A DNA stretch of 47,479 nucleotides from JBMNOZ01 sp050943335 (GTDB lineage Bacteria; Bacillota; Desulfitobacteriia; Desulfitobacteriales; Syntrophobotulaceae). Positions 38,483-45,186 of this stretch are shown in pieces (within the stretch, counting starts at the first letter, position 1; the number at the start of each line of letters is the position of its first letter). Both the position numbers and the translations under genes were made by a program. The stretch is from the NCBI GenBank assembly GCA_050943335.1, contig JBMNOZ010000018.1:1-47479 (forward strand). The letters are read 5' to 3'. Under the pieces are notes generated by a model, which saw nothing but the letters and a program-made list of their open reading frames with translations, was not told where the DNA came from and made no database searches.

Positions 38483-38512
38483 TTGACATTTCGGGGTTAG
38501 GTGCGTTATAAT
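38483..38512 (+). promoter_or_regulatory. Consensus promoter of tRNA-Trp
   Basis: Perfect TTGACA (38483-38488) and TATAAT (38507-38512) with an 18-base spacer. The start point would be near 38519, about 25 bases before the tRNA. Confidence 0.9.
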
Positions 38513-38543
38513 ATCATTCGCTGCTATAATACGAACTTATTAC

Positions 38544-38617
38544 AGGGGATTAGTTTAATGGTAGAACAGCGGTCTCCAAAACCGTCGGTGAGGGTTCGAC
38601 TCCTTCATCCCCTGCCA
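38544..38617 (+). tRNA. tRNA-Trp (anticodon CCA), CCA end encoded
   Basis: The 74-base cloverleaf has a 7-bp acceptor stem (AGGGGAT/ATCCCCT), D arm GTTT/GAAC, anticodon stem GCGGT/ACCGT with loop CTCCAAA (anticodon CCA), and T arm GAGGG/CCTTC with loop TTCGACT. Discriminator G is followed by an encoded CCA. The UGG specifier and UGGC bulge of the T-box at 13.5 kb both match this tRNA. Confidence 0.97.
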
Positions 38618-38627
38618 TAGTAATATC

Positions 38628-38652
38628 AAGGGTTTTAGCCCTTTATTTTTTT
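38628..38652 (+). terminator. Terminator of tRNA-Trp
   Basis: AAGGG (38628-38632) pairs with CCCTT (38639-38643) over a 6-base loop, followed by seven T at 38646-38652. It starts 11 bases after the tRNA. Confidence 0.85.
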
Positions 38653-38667
38653 GCCATAATATAAATA

Positions 38668-38689
38668 AGTGGAACAAAAGTGGAACAAA
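38668..38689 (+). repeat. Tandem 11-base direct repeat
   Basis: AGTGGAACAAA occurs twice back to back, 50 bases after tRNA-Trp. It could be a scar of past integration at the tRNA gene, or chance; no integrase is nearby. Confidence 0.7.
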
Positions 38690-38707
38690 AGTATTTATTA
38701 AATTTTG

Positions 38708-38736
38708 AAGGATCGGAGTTGCTTCCGATCCTTTTA
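38708..38736 (+). terminator. Second terminator-like hairpin downstream of tRNA-Trp
   Basis: AAGGATCGGA (38708-38717) and TCCGATCCTT (38724-38733) form a perfect 10-bp stem with a 6-base loop and TTTT end on the plus strand. No gene precedes it apart from the tRNA. Confidence 0.75.
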
Positions 38737-38800
38737 TAATATCTTCATTAACACAGTAATCGATTTTTAAGCACTTTGCTTTTCTTGGTAGCATTGAAAA

Positions 38801-38887
38801 TCAGAATAAAAAGAGTAAGCCCGGGGGATGGCCTCCGGGCTCTTTAAGTTCAATGCCATTAGCCACCCATTCAATAGTTTTTTTCAC
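38801..38887 (-). CDS. Possible 28-residue peptide gene
   Basis: On the minus strand AGGAGG is followed after 8 bases by GTG at 38887 and a frame of 28 codons ending in TGA at 38801. The peptide starts MKKTIEWVANGIELKEPGG and ends HPPGLLFLF, with a charged N-terminus and a hydrophobic tail. The last third of the frame coincides with a GC-rich hairpin. It is 97 bases downstream of the two-TM gene on the same strand. I do not recognise it. The near-perfect ribosome site argues for translation; it might be a leader peptide or a small membrane-active protein, or the site may be a coincidence beside a terminator. Confidence 0.5.
   Translation of the reverse strand: MKKTIEWVANGIELKEPGGHPPGLLFLF
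38807..38841 (-). terminator. Terminator overlapping the 28-residue frame
   Basis: AGCCCGG (38818-38824) and CCGGGCT (38835-38841), read on the plus strand, pair in a GC-rich stem extended by inner G-C pairs. On the minus strand it runs into TTTTTATT (38805-38812). It would end transcripts from the small peptide gene and possibly the two-TM gene upstream of it. Confidence 0.65.
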
Positions 38888-38984
38888 ATTCCTTACCTCC
38901 TCTCATGTTTCCTTAGGAAACTATAACAGAAACTCAATAAACCTCCGTGTAAATGGCGATATATCCGACTCTAAATTACGGAAA

Positions 38985-39341
38985 TCAAATCGTTATACCT
39001 CTGTCTTTCAATTCATCTGATTTCTTCAGCGAACACTGTTCGCAGCGAAATTCCGGATTCTTATCCCTGGTCCTATCGTAGTTCTTAGCCTTGACAAGCC
39101 TGTATCCCCTAGCTATTTGACCACAGTCAACACATTGTATCTCCTCTTCCACTTGCCACAAAGGAAAATATGTTACATTACGGAAAATATATTTATCGAC
39201 CCAAAAGAAAATTAAGCCCCCGACTAGGTTAGCGATTATGGTATTGGCAGTAACGCCAAATTTAAGGAAGGATAAGCAGAGAGCAAGGATTGGTGTTGAT
39301 AATTGCCATCTTAAGAGATATAAGAGATATTTTTTGACCAT
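38985..39341 (-). CDS. Small protein with two membrane segments and a C-terminal zinc-ribbon-like motif
   Basis: The 118-residue protein starts MVKKYLLYLLRWQLSTPIL and has two hydrophobic segments (about residues 13-30 and 33-50). A basic boundary and a soluble tail follow with CVDCG (about 70-74) and CEQC (about 99-102), the spacing of a zinc ribbon. I do not recognise the family; the membrane part is faintly like half of a GtrA-type protein. The ATG is preceded by AAAGGAGA. Upstream lies a 350-base gap and the divergent metallo-beta-lactamase-fold gene. Confidence 0.65.
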   Translation of the reverse strand: MVKKYLLYLLRWQLSTPILALCLSFLKFGVTANTIIANLVGGLIFFWVDKYIFRNVTYFPLWQVEEEIQCVDCGQIARGYRLVKAKNYDRTRDKNPEFRCEQCSLKKSDELKDRGITI

Positions 39342-39691
39342 TTAAAACTCTCTCCTTTTATAAAATAAATCCACACCTTTTTGCTCAAAAATGAGAAACA
39401 TTGTTATTTATTTCTTCCAAATTACCCACAAACATAATAAAACATTTTTCTACACAAACCACTATTTCCCTTCTAGGGGTGAATAAATTTATATGTCTGT
39501 GCAATCAAGCGATGAATTTTTGTTCATCAAATTCCGGCCTTGCCCCCCTCTATATTTTGTGCTAATTAGTTTCAGTATTTCTAATTCCCTGCTACAATCT
39601 AAAGGGTGGCAGATCAAAATTAATACTCTATTCTAAAATTGCTTCCTTATACTTTTTTGAGCTAATACTTACTAAATCTAACGGAGGTCCT
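39342..39691. other. Intergenic region between divergent genes
   Basis: This 350-base AT-rich stretch must hold the promoters of both flanking genes. I see one small hairpin (GATGAA 39511-39516 with TTCATC 39523-39528), a weak -10 (TACAAT, about 39592-39597) and the strong ribosome site CGGAGGTCCT just before ATG 39692. I see no open frame or RNA gene in it. Confidence 0.6.
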
Positions 39692-40663
39692 ATGAATAAA
39701 CGAAATCTAAAAATAATCGGGGTTGTACTTTTTTTCTTAATTATTTCTATCGCTACCTTTTTCGATGGGGAGTCTGCCGAGCAGGTTGCTCAGACAGGTT
39801 CCAGTATTGAGTTAGCTGATCAGTTAGAACCGGATATTTTGGACGAGGAAGGTTTGCCTGCCGGTTCTAAGGAAGAGGCTGTTCTTCCCCCTACTAAAAA
39901 CCCTAAGCTAAAAGTCCATTTTATAGATGTGGGACAAGGTGATGCTATATTAATCCAGTCCCCTGCCAGAAAAGCGATGCTTATCGATGCTGGGGAGAAT
40001 AAAGAGGGGCCGGAAGTTGTTGATTATATCCGTAAGCAGGGTATTTCCAAGTTGGATATTGTTGTTGGGACCCATCCCCATACCGATCATATTGGAGGCT
40101 TGGACAGGGTTATCAAAGCTTTTGATATCGGTCAAGTTGTTATGCCTAATAAGACTCACCCTACCCAGACCTTTAAAAATGTTCTAACTGCTATTCGAGA
40201 TAAAGGGTTAAAAATTACTGCTGCTAAACCGGGACAAGTTTTAGATTTGGGGCCTGGGGTTACCGCTTCAGTCTTAGCTCCTATAGGTAACAATTATGAA
40301 GATCTTAACAATTTTAGTGTCGTAATTCGTTTAACTTATGGCGAAACATCCTTTCTATTTACGGGCGATGCAGAGTCGGAGTCGGAAGCAGACCTGCTTG
40401 CTGCCAATACGGGACTTAAAGCTACGGTTTTAAAAGTCGCTCATCACGGCAGTATTACTTCAACTACCGAGGAATTTTTAGATCGGGTTAAACCCCGCTA
40501 TGGGGTAATTATGGCCGGAAAAGATAATAGCTACGACCATCCCCATTCTGAAATTTTGAACAGGCTGGCCAAAGCCGGCGTTAAAATTTATCGGACAGAT
40601 AAAAACGGAACGATACTGGCTGTTTCTAATGGTTCGGAAATAGAGTTTTATACTTCCCGATAG
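39692..40663 (+). CDS. Secreted ComEC/Rec2-like metallo-beta-lactamase-fold hydrolase
   Basis: The 323-residue protein has an N-terminal membrane or signal segment (residues 8-24, IIGVVLFFLIISIATFF), an acidic linker, and an MBL domain from about residue 73: VHFIDVGQGDAILIQ, metal site THPHTDHIGG (about 127-136), FLFTGDAE and VAHHGS. This is the layout of standalone proteins related to the ComEC C-terminal domain, often annotated as competence proteins and proposed to be extracellular phosphodiesterases. No ComEC membrane channel is attached. CGGAGG lies close upstream of the ATG. The DUF3006 gene follows at 53 bases, a pairing common in Firmicutes. Confidence 0.88.
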   Translation: MNKRNLKIIGVVLFFLIISIATFFDGESAEQVAQTGSSIELADQLEPDILDEEGLPAGSKEEAVLPPTKNPKLKVHFIDVGQGDAILIQSPARKAMLIDAGENKEGPEVVDYIRKQGISKLDIVVGTHPHTDHIGGLDRVIKAFDIGQVVMPNKTHPTQTFKNVLTAIRDKGLKITAAKPGQVLDLGPGVTASVLAPIGNNYEDLNNFSVVIRLTYGETSFLFTGDAESESEADLLAANTGLKATVLKVAHHGSITSTTEEFLDRVKPRYGVIMAGKDNSYDHPHSEILNRLAKAGVKIYRTDKNGTILAVSNGSEIEFYTSR

Positions 40664-40716
40664 AGGGAATAGAATAAATAAAGTGGTAATATTCTCTATA
40701 GCGAAGGAGGAAAAGC

Positions 40717-40929
40717 ATGAGGGGCATAGTTGACAGGTTCGAAGGAGATTATGCGGTAATTGAACTGGAAAATATGAAGATGAGAGCTATTAAAAAAGAA
40801 TCCCTCCCCCAGGGTGCCAAAGAAGGATCAGCAATTGTCTTTACTGATGGTAAGTGGCAGTTGGACGAAAAAAGAACAATAAGCCTGGAAAAAGAGATCC
40901 AAGATCTAGCTAATGAACTTTTTGAGTGA
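40717..40929 (+). CDS. DUF3006 domain small protein
   Basis: The 70-residue protein starts MRGIVDRFEGDYAVIELE, the DUF3006 signature, and has no signal peptide. It has AAGGAGG about 6 bases before ATG and sits just after the ComEC-like gene, the usual genomic partner. It probably forms a small beta-barrel; function unknown. A terminator follows directly. Confidence 0.85.
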   Translation: MRGIVDRFEGDYAVIELENMKMRAIKKESLPQGAKEGSAIVFTDGKWQLDEKRTISLEKEIQDLANELFE

Positions 40930-40938
40930 GGATCGGCA

Positions 40939-40970
40939 AAAAGCCCGAGAATTATTTCCCGGGTTTTTTG
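40939..40970 (+). terminator. Rho-independent terminator of the ComEC-like/DUF3006 operon
   Basis: GCCCG (40943-40947) pairs with CGGGT (40960-40964), extended by A and T runs on either side, giving a six-T tail. It begins 10 bases after the DUF3006 stop. Confidence 0.85.
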
Positions 40971-41026
40971 TTTTTTAGAGCTTTATTTTTCATTTGCTAT
41001 TGAATTTAATATTCAAAGAGTGTATA

Positions 41027-41056
41027 TTTACATTGTAATGATTATAATTTTATATA
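41027..41056 (+). promoter_or_regulatory. Rubrerythrin promoter with PerR-like operator in the spacer
   Basis: TTTACA (41027-41032) and TATATA (41051-41056) are 18 bases apart. The spacer holds TTGTAATGATTATAA (41033-41047), which differs at one position from the Bacillus PerR consensus TTATAATNATTATAA. Bound repressor would cover the promoter; peroxide or loss of the metal cofactor would release it. That fits the rubrerythrin gene downstream. No perR gene is in the window. Confidence 0.75.
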
Positions 41057-41093
41057 AATTATAAAAAGGTAATTGCTGTTAGTGAGTTAATAG

Positions 41094-41195
41094 GATACTA
41101 TATGTGGCTTTGTCTACATAGGAGATAAGCTACCGGAAGTTTGCCCCGTCTGCAAAGTGCCCAATTGGAAATTTGAAAAGGTTGAAGGGAGGTAA
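41094..41195 (+). pseudogene. Truncated rubredoxin-like fragment
   Basis: From 41094 a frame of 33 codons reads D-T-I-C-G-F-V-Y-I-G-D and then KLPEVCPVCKVPNWKFE, ending at TAA 41193-41195. This is the C-terminal part of a rubredoxin-like zinc/iron ribbon: the second CxxC is intact, only the second Cys of the first pair is left, and a TAG lies directly upstream with no start codon. A deletion between the promoter and the first cysteine pair would explain it. Its last codons provide the GGGAGG site for the ATG at 41201. Confidence 0.75.
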
Positions 41196-41200
41196 TAAGA

Positions 41201-41676
41201 ATGTCTAACCAGTAAGAAATATTCGCTTGTGTACCAAAGACTGTTTGTGTCTTTATGTCTGCTCTACTGGAGCGACAGACACTGAAAATAGCATTATTGA
41301 TGTTACAAAATGCAATGGCTGCGGAGATTGTGCTGATGCCTGTTCGTCCGGTGCAATTTCTATGGTCCCGTTTGAGTATCCCCCTCAGCAGCCTAAAACC
41401 GAATTAGTTGTTAGTATGTTGAATACTCTTTTGCGCAGCAAATCAGAACAGGAAAATATAGCCGCTGCTTTGTCAGGAAAATTGGCGAAAGCGATTGAGA
41501 AATCCAACCGTATTATGGCTGAAGACATCACCCGTGAAGCCGGATATATGCTTCCCCAAAGCCAAAACACTAAGAATTTTTTGCAGTCCTTACTCGATCA
41601 GAATCCAGAAGGATTTCCTCGAGAAGCAGTGGAAAAACTTATAAAACTCTTAAATCAAAATAAGGAGGAAAAACCA
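41201..41676 (+). pseudogene. Ferredoxin-like 4Fe-4S protein gene with broken start
   Basis: ATG 41201 has an excellent GGGAGG site, but codon 5 is TAA, and the frame of the conserved domain lies one base off. Allowing one stop change and one missing base near 41232, the protein would run M-S-N-Q-x-E-I-F-A-C-V into KDCLCLYVCSTGATDTEN and then KCNGCGDCADACSSGAI, a dicluster-type ferredoxin motif, with about 95 more helical residues. The remaining frame is open from a siteless TTG at 41227 and continues in frame into rubrerythrin. In related organisms such 4Fe-4S proteins precede rubrerythrin. Two lesions close together argue for true decay rather than a single sequencing error. Confidence 0.7.
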
Positions 41677-42171
41677 ATGAGTGAAAACAAAATCCTTGAA
41701 AACCTTATGGAGGCGTTTGCCGGAGAATCTCAGGCTAACAGAAAATATTTGGCTTATGCAAAAAAAGCTGAACAGGAAGGAAAACGTAATGCTGCCAAAT
41801 TGTTCAGGGCAGCGGCTGATGCGGAAACTTTACATGCTTTAAAACAATTTGAGATTGCAGGAAAAATCGGCTCCACTGCTGATAACCTGAAAGATGGTAT
41901 TGCAGGCGAAACCTATGAATATAAAGAGATGTATCCCGAATTTGTAAAAGAAGCTGAAGCTTCAGGAAATAAAGCTGCCCTCAGGATATTTACTTTTGCA
42001 ATGAAAGCGGAAGAGGTTCATGCCAAGCTTTATAAAGAAGCGTTAGAGAACCTTGACCAGACAGAAGAAGTATTCTATTATCTCTGCCCTGTCTGCGGAA
42101 ATATTGAAAAATCTGTTCCTGAAAAATGTTTCATTTGTGGTGTGCCAGGGGAAAGATTTATTAAATACTAA
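41677..42171 (+). CDS. Rubrerythrin
   Basis: The 164-residue protein reduces hydrogen peroxide in anaerobes using a diiron centre and a rubredoxin-like iron site. Diiron ligands are visible in EAFAGESQANRKY (E17), AADAETLHA (E50, H53), GETYEYKEMYPEF and AEEVHAKLY. The C-terminal ribbon has CPVCG and CFICG. AAGGAGG lies 8 bases before ATG 41677, so it can be translated alone although the frame is also open back to 41227, which would give a 314-residue fusion to the damaged ferredoxin part. The PerR-like operator upstream suggests induction by peroxide. Confidence 0.93.
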   Translation: MSENKILENLMEAFAGESQANRKYLAYAKKAEQEGKRNAAKLFRAAADAETLHALKQFEIAGKIGSTADNLKDGIAGETYEYKEMYPEFVKEAEASGNKAALRIFTFAMKAEEVHAKLYKEALENLDQTEEVFYYLCPVCGNIEKSVPEKCFICGVPGERFIKY

Positions 42172-42212
42172 TTGAGAACGTACCTGATTTCCTAATCTGT
42201 AAAGAATCCAAT

Positions 42213-42255
42213 ATTTTGCCTACCATTTGCTCCCGCGATGGTAGGCAAAATTTTA
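42213..42255 (+). terminator. Strong terminator of the rubrerythrin unit
   Basis: A perfect 14-bp stem (42213-42226 with 42238-42251) has an 11-base loop and a TTTTATT tail. It starts 41 bases after the rubrerythrin stop. Confidence 0.93.
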
Positions 42256-42278
42256 TTCCCTGCACTTCCGGATATATC

Positions 42279-42309
42279 AAAAAACAAGAAAGCTGTCCCT
42301 AAGGACAGC
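42279..42309 (-). terminator. Intrinsic terminator ending the candidate RNA
   Basis: GCTGTCC (42292-42298) and GGACAGC (42303-42309) form a 7-bp stem with a 4-base loop. On the minus strand it is followed by TTTCTTGTTTTTT, a good U-rich tail. No minus-strand protein gene ends nearby. Confidence 0.8.
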
Positions 42310-42680
42310 CTCTTGCCTCCAGAAGAGCATATAATGATCTGCCTTGCACAACCATAAACAGCTTATCACCCAAATAGAATCTTGCGACTCTAAATAAGCA
42401 AATCACCACTTATGATCATGGTTTGTTCAACCAAGCTAGATATTTTAATAGCCTCTAGCAACCTCGCGGCTGCTAGAAACCATAGGCAATCTTGTGAGAT
42501 GCTTCAACACCTAGCTTGATCTTAGCTCGACCTATGACGATAGGTTGGAACCTTTTACCAAGAAAAAGCTTTTCCCCACCGCAATAGATCTTCCCGCCGA
42601 CTATATAAGAGCCTCTGACCCCCATATAATCTTTGGTCGACCCTTAAACACCTCCGAATGAAGCATTTAAGAATCTGCGC
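42279..42680 (-). ncRNA. Candidate structured non-coding RNA of about 400 nt, family not recognised
   Basis: No protein gene fits this stretch, but the minus strand folds into many helices. By plus coordinates: 42432-42444 with 42506-42518 (13 bp) enclosing 42454-42463 with 42468-42477 (10 bp, loop GCGA on the minus strand); 42361-42366 with 42394-42399 enclosing 42375-42381 with 42386-42392 (loop GCAA); 42530-42535 with 42540-42545; 42599-42606 with 42624-42631; 42643-42648 with 42666-42671 enclosing 42652-42655 with 42660-42663; 42334-42339 with 42414-42419; 42310-42314 with 42323-42327. At least five helices contain G-U pairs that become A-C mismatches on the plus strand, and both tetraloops are GNRA only on the minus strand, so the orientation is clear. 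A TATAAT stands at the 5' end and a terminator at the 3' end. I find no signatures of RNase P RNA, tmRNA, SRP RNA or a T-box. Confidence 0.72.
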
Positions 42681-42686
42681 TCGACC

Positions 42687-42692
42687 ATTATA
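42687..42692 (-). promoter_or_regulatory. -10 element upstream of the candidate RNA
   Basis: On the minus strand TATAAT lies at 42692-42687, predicting a start near 42680. A matching -35 is weak. GGTCGA/TCGACC (42681-42686 with 42635-42640) would form an outer helix only if transcription began farther upstream, for example by read-through from the nitroreductase gene. Confidence 0.5.
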
Positions 42693-42751
42693 CACCCTTG
42701 ACAGTTTTATTATTAACGTTATTTTTTCAGTAATACTGGTAAATTATTCTG

Positions 42752-43282
42752 TTAATATGTTTTTTGATAATTGTTATAACGAACCCTTTCAAAATCTAAA
42801 TCTTCATCAGTTTTGGCCGGTTTTTCCTCGTCCGGATAACCGATTCCAATTATACATTCCACTCTATACTCTTCGGGGAAACCCAACAATTCCCGGAGAT
42901 ACTCTTCTGAAGTTTTTTCCGCGCTCTGCTGTCTTTCCCTGATTTGCACCCAGCAAGTTCCCAAACCTAAAGAATGGGCAGTTAACTGAATAATTGCCGC
43001 GGAAATACAGGCATCCTCGATCCACACATTGGTTGCTGTGGAATCGGCCAAGACTACAATAGCCAGCGGCGCTCCGGACAAAAAAGCGCTCCCCTGTTCC
43101 CTGGCGGCTCCGAACTTTTCCAGAAGTTCTTTATCATCCACCACAATAAACTTTTGAGGATAAATTCCCCGCCCCGAAGGAGCTAGTAAAGCAGCTTTAA
43201 CTATTTGATCTACTTTTTCCTTCTCCACTGACCTCGGCTGATATTGCCTTATACTGCGCCTTGTTGATAAAAGATTAAGCAT
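42752..43282 (-). CDS. Nitroreductase-family flavoprotein
   Basis: The 176-residue protein begins with LLSTRRSIRQYQPRSVEKE (the FMN-phosphate-binding RRSIR motif) and has APSGRGIYPQKFIVV, HSLGLGTCWVQIRE and IIGIGYPDEEKPAK, all typical of NAD(P)H-dependent FMN nitroreductases. The natural substrate is unknown. AAGGAGGGCG lies before ATG 43282. It is 20 bases downstream of the LTA-synthase-like gene and is the last gene of the hyp operon. Confidence 0.9.
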   Translation of the reverse strand: MLNLLSTRRSIRQYQPRSVEKEKVDQIVKAALLAPSGRGIYPQKFIVVDDKELLEKFGAAREQGSAFLSGAPLAIVVLADSTATNVWIEDACISAAIIQLTAHSLGLGTCWVQIRERQQSAEKTSEEYLRELLGFPEEYRVECIIGIGYPDEEKPAKTDEDLDFERVRYNNYQKTY

Positions 43283-43302
43283 CTTACGCCCTCCTTATAT
43301 TT

Positions 43303-45186
43303 CTAGTCGTATTGAAAATAATATTGCTCGCCGAAAAGCAAATCATATTCTAAAAGCCAGTACTCTTTTTTAAAAGCTTCTAATTCTTTAGAGGATAGAT
43401 TTACAAAGTTCTTATCCTTATCTAAAACAAGATTTTGAACAAAAACCGGATAGTTGGAAGCAAAATTTTTACCAAAATTAAAAAGAAAATTTGGTTGTAA
43501 ACCTGACTTTTCTAAAAGATAAGGTCCTAGAAAGGAAAAACTGAAAGGCCCGATATCAGCGGCTGAAAAATCTTCATAATTACTCCAAATCAGTAAAGGG
43601 ACCGATTTCATCTTTAATTTTTCTTCCAAAGACCATTCATTTTCAAACCCCTGAATAAAACCAGTTTCCCTGTATACCTTATAGTCTTTTCCCAAATATG
43701 GCAAGTGATCACCGGCAAAAAAGACTATTGTGGGCTCTTCCCAAGTACTTAAAAAATCAATTAAATACTCAAGGGATCGATCAGCATCCTTAACCCCTTG
43801 GACATATGTTTCCAGGATATCCTTTCCTTCATCAGAAACCGGACCCTCGACAGTTATCTCCCTTTCTTCATAGCGGTTTTTGGAATAGGGACCGTGATTC
43901 TGCATCGTGAGAGCAAATATAAAAGCAGGCTGGGAGGAGCTTTGTAACTCCTCTATAATTTTCTTGCTCACCTCTATATCAGCTACATATTCCCCTTTTT
44001 TAACAGCTAATTTAAAATCATCGAGATGGTAAAAGCTATCGAAGCCTAATAAAGGATAAACCAGGTTGCGGTTATAAAACCAGTCTTCATAGGGATGGAT
44101 AGCGATGGTAGAATAACCTTCCGCTTTTAAGAGGTTGGGTAAAGCCGGCAAAGGCCTTTCTATATACCGCTGGTAAGCTATCGTCCCCTGGGGAAGAAAG
44201 CTTGTGCTTAACCCTGTTAAAAGTTCAAACTCTACATTGGCTGTACTCCCGCCAAAAACAGGAGAAACTATGATCCCCGAAATATGTTCTGCGCTTTGCT
44301 GACGGAAAAATGGAAGTGGATCCTTAGAGAACTGGATGTTAGGCAAAAGAGTGGGATCCCAAAAAGCCTCATTTAAGACAATGACCAAATTAGGCTTTGT
44401 TTTTTCTTTAGAATCAAGACTGGAGAAGACGGCCTTAGCTAAGGAGTATTTCTCGCTGATCTTGGCAATTGCCTCCTCCTTATAACCAGGAGGTTCAAAA
44501 ACCATTAAATTTTCCAAATTCATAGCAAAACCTAAGAGAAAACCGTTGGTTAAGCTGTTCGCGCTCTGTTGCCAGAAAATATTCTCTATATTTGCTTTTT
44601 TTAAAATTTCTTCCACCGGGGTATGGCGATAATAGATAGTTCCCGGAAGCAGTACCACTAAAACGATTAGAATTAACACCCTGGACCGCCAAGTGATTCT
44701 ATACCGGGGAAGAAAAAAACGACAGCCTAAAAAAGAGATTATGAAGAATAAACCTAAACCCAGGAGGATAAAGGTAAATTCCGCTCTATACTGAGGTAAA
44801 AGATTAATTACTTGATCCGCCCGGCAAAAATCCCAAGGAAAAAGGGGCTCTCCCAGAAGTTGTTTTTTTACGCGGTGGGTCGTAGCAAAGAAAACTAGGA
44901 TATAAAAAGACAAGAGCAAAGAAGAGGTTAAAGAGCCAGTTAATAATAAGAAAAACAAGATTACTAAAACAGCCAGAAAGATATTCAAAACTGGAATGAG
45001 TGGATTTTTACCTATCCAACTTAAGACTTGGGTTAAGCTGGCTCTCTGGATTATTTCATTTAAAAAAACAAAGAAGACACTGCTAAGAAGTAAGTATTTG
45101 ATAAAACCGCCCCGGGAAAGGTCTTTTCTTTTTCTATTCCTTAATTTTTTAACAAATCCGAGGCAAGCCTTCACCATAGAGGACAT
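43303..45186 (-). CDS. LTA synthase family membrane phosphoglycerol transferase/sulfatase
   Basis: The 627-residue protein has five N-terminal membrane segments (about 28-195) and an extracellular alkaline-phosphatase/sulfatase-fold domain (about 260-560). Metal and nucleophile sites are visible: NEAFWD (Glu near 272), GGSTANVEFE (Thr nucleophile near 313) and FFAGDHLPYLG (near 491). LtaS-type enzymes move glycerol phosphate from phosphatidylglycerol to a teichoic acid or glycan. The start overlaps the hypE end by 38 bases and has no clear ribosome site, so translation may depend on hypE; a second ATG at 45177 is in frame. The exact acceptor is unknown. Confidence 0.87.
   Translation of the reverse strand: MSSMVKACLGFVKKLRNRKRKDLSRGGFIKYLLLSSVFFVFLNEIIQRASLTQVLSWIGKNPLIPVLNIFLAVLVILFFLLLTGSLTSSLLLSFYILVFFATTHRVKKQLLGEPLFPWDFCRADQVINLLPQYRAEFTFILLGLGLFFIISFLGCRFFLPRYRITWRSRVLILIVLVVLLPGTIYYRHTPVEEILKKANIENIFWQQSANSLTNGFLLGFAMNLENLMVFEPPGYKEEAIAKISEKYSLAKAVFSSLDSKEKTKPNLVIVLNEAFWDPTLLPNIQFSKDPLPFFRQQSAEHISGIIVSPVFGGSTANVEFELLTGLSTSFLPQGTIAYQRYIERPLPALPNLLKAEGYSTIAIHPYEDWFYNRNLVYPLLGFDSFYHLDDFKLAVKKGEYVADIEVSKKIIEELQSSSQPAFIFALTMQNHGPYSKNRYEEREITVEGPVSDEGKDILETYVQGVKDADRSLEYLIDFLSTWEEPTIVFFAGDHLPYLGKDYKVYRETGFIQGFENEWSLEEKLKMKSVPLLIWSNYEDFSAADIGPFSFSFLGPYLLEKSGLQPNFLFNFGKNFASNYPVFVQNLVLDKDKNFVNLSSKELEAFKKEYWLLEYDLLFGEQYYFQYD

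Noticed and set aside
38555..38794. 79-residue minus-strand frame
   Set aside because: It is antisense to tRNA-Trp and its terminators and has no ribosome site; such frames opposite tRNA genes are common artefacts.
42279..42680. Interpretation of the structured stretch as RNase P RNA, tmRNA or SRP RNA
   Set aside because: The conserved GAGGAAAGTCC region of RNase P, the tag frame of tmRNA and the GGAAGGNAGCAGCC region of SRP RNA are all absent on both strands.
42658..42942. 94-residue plus-strand frame
   Set aside because: It overlaps the 5' end of the candidate RNA and the 3' end of the nitroreductase gene in antisense, has no ribosome site, and has no recognisable domain.
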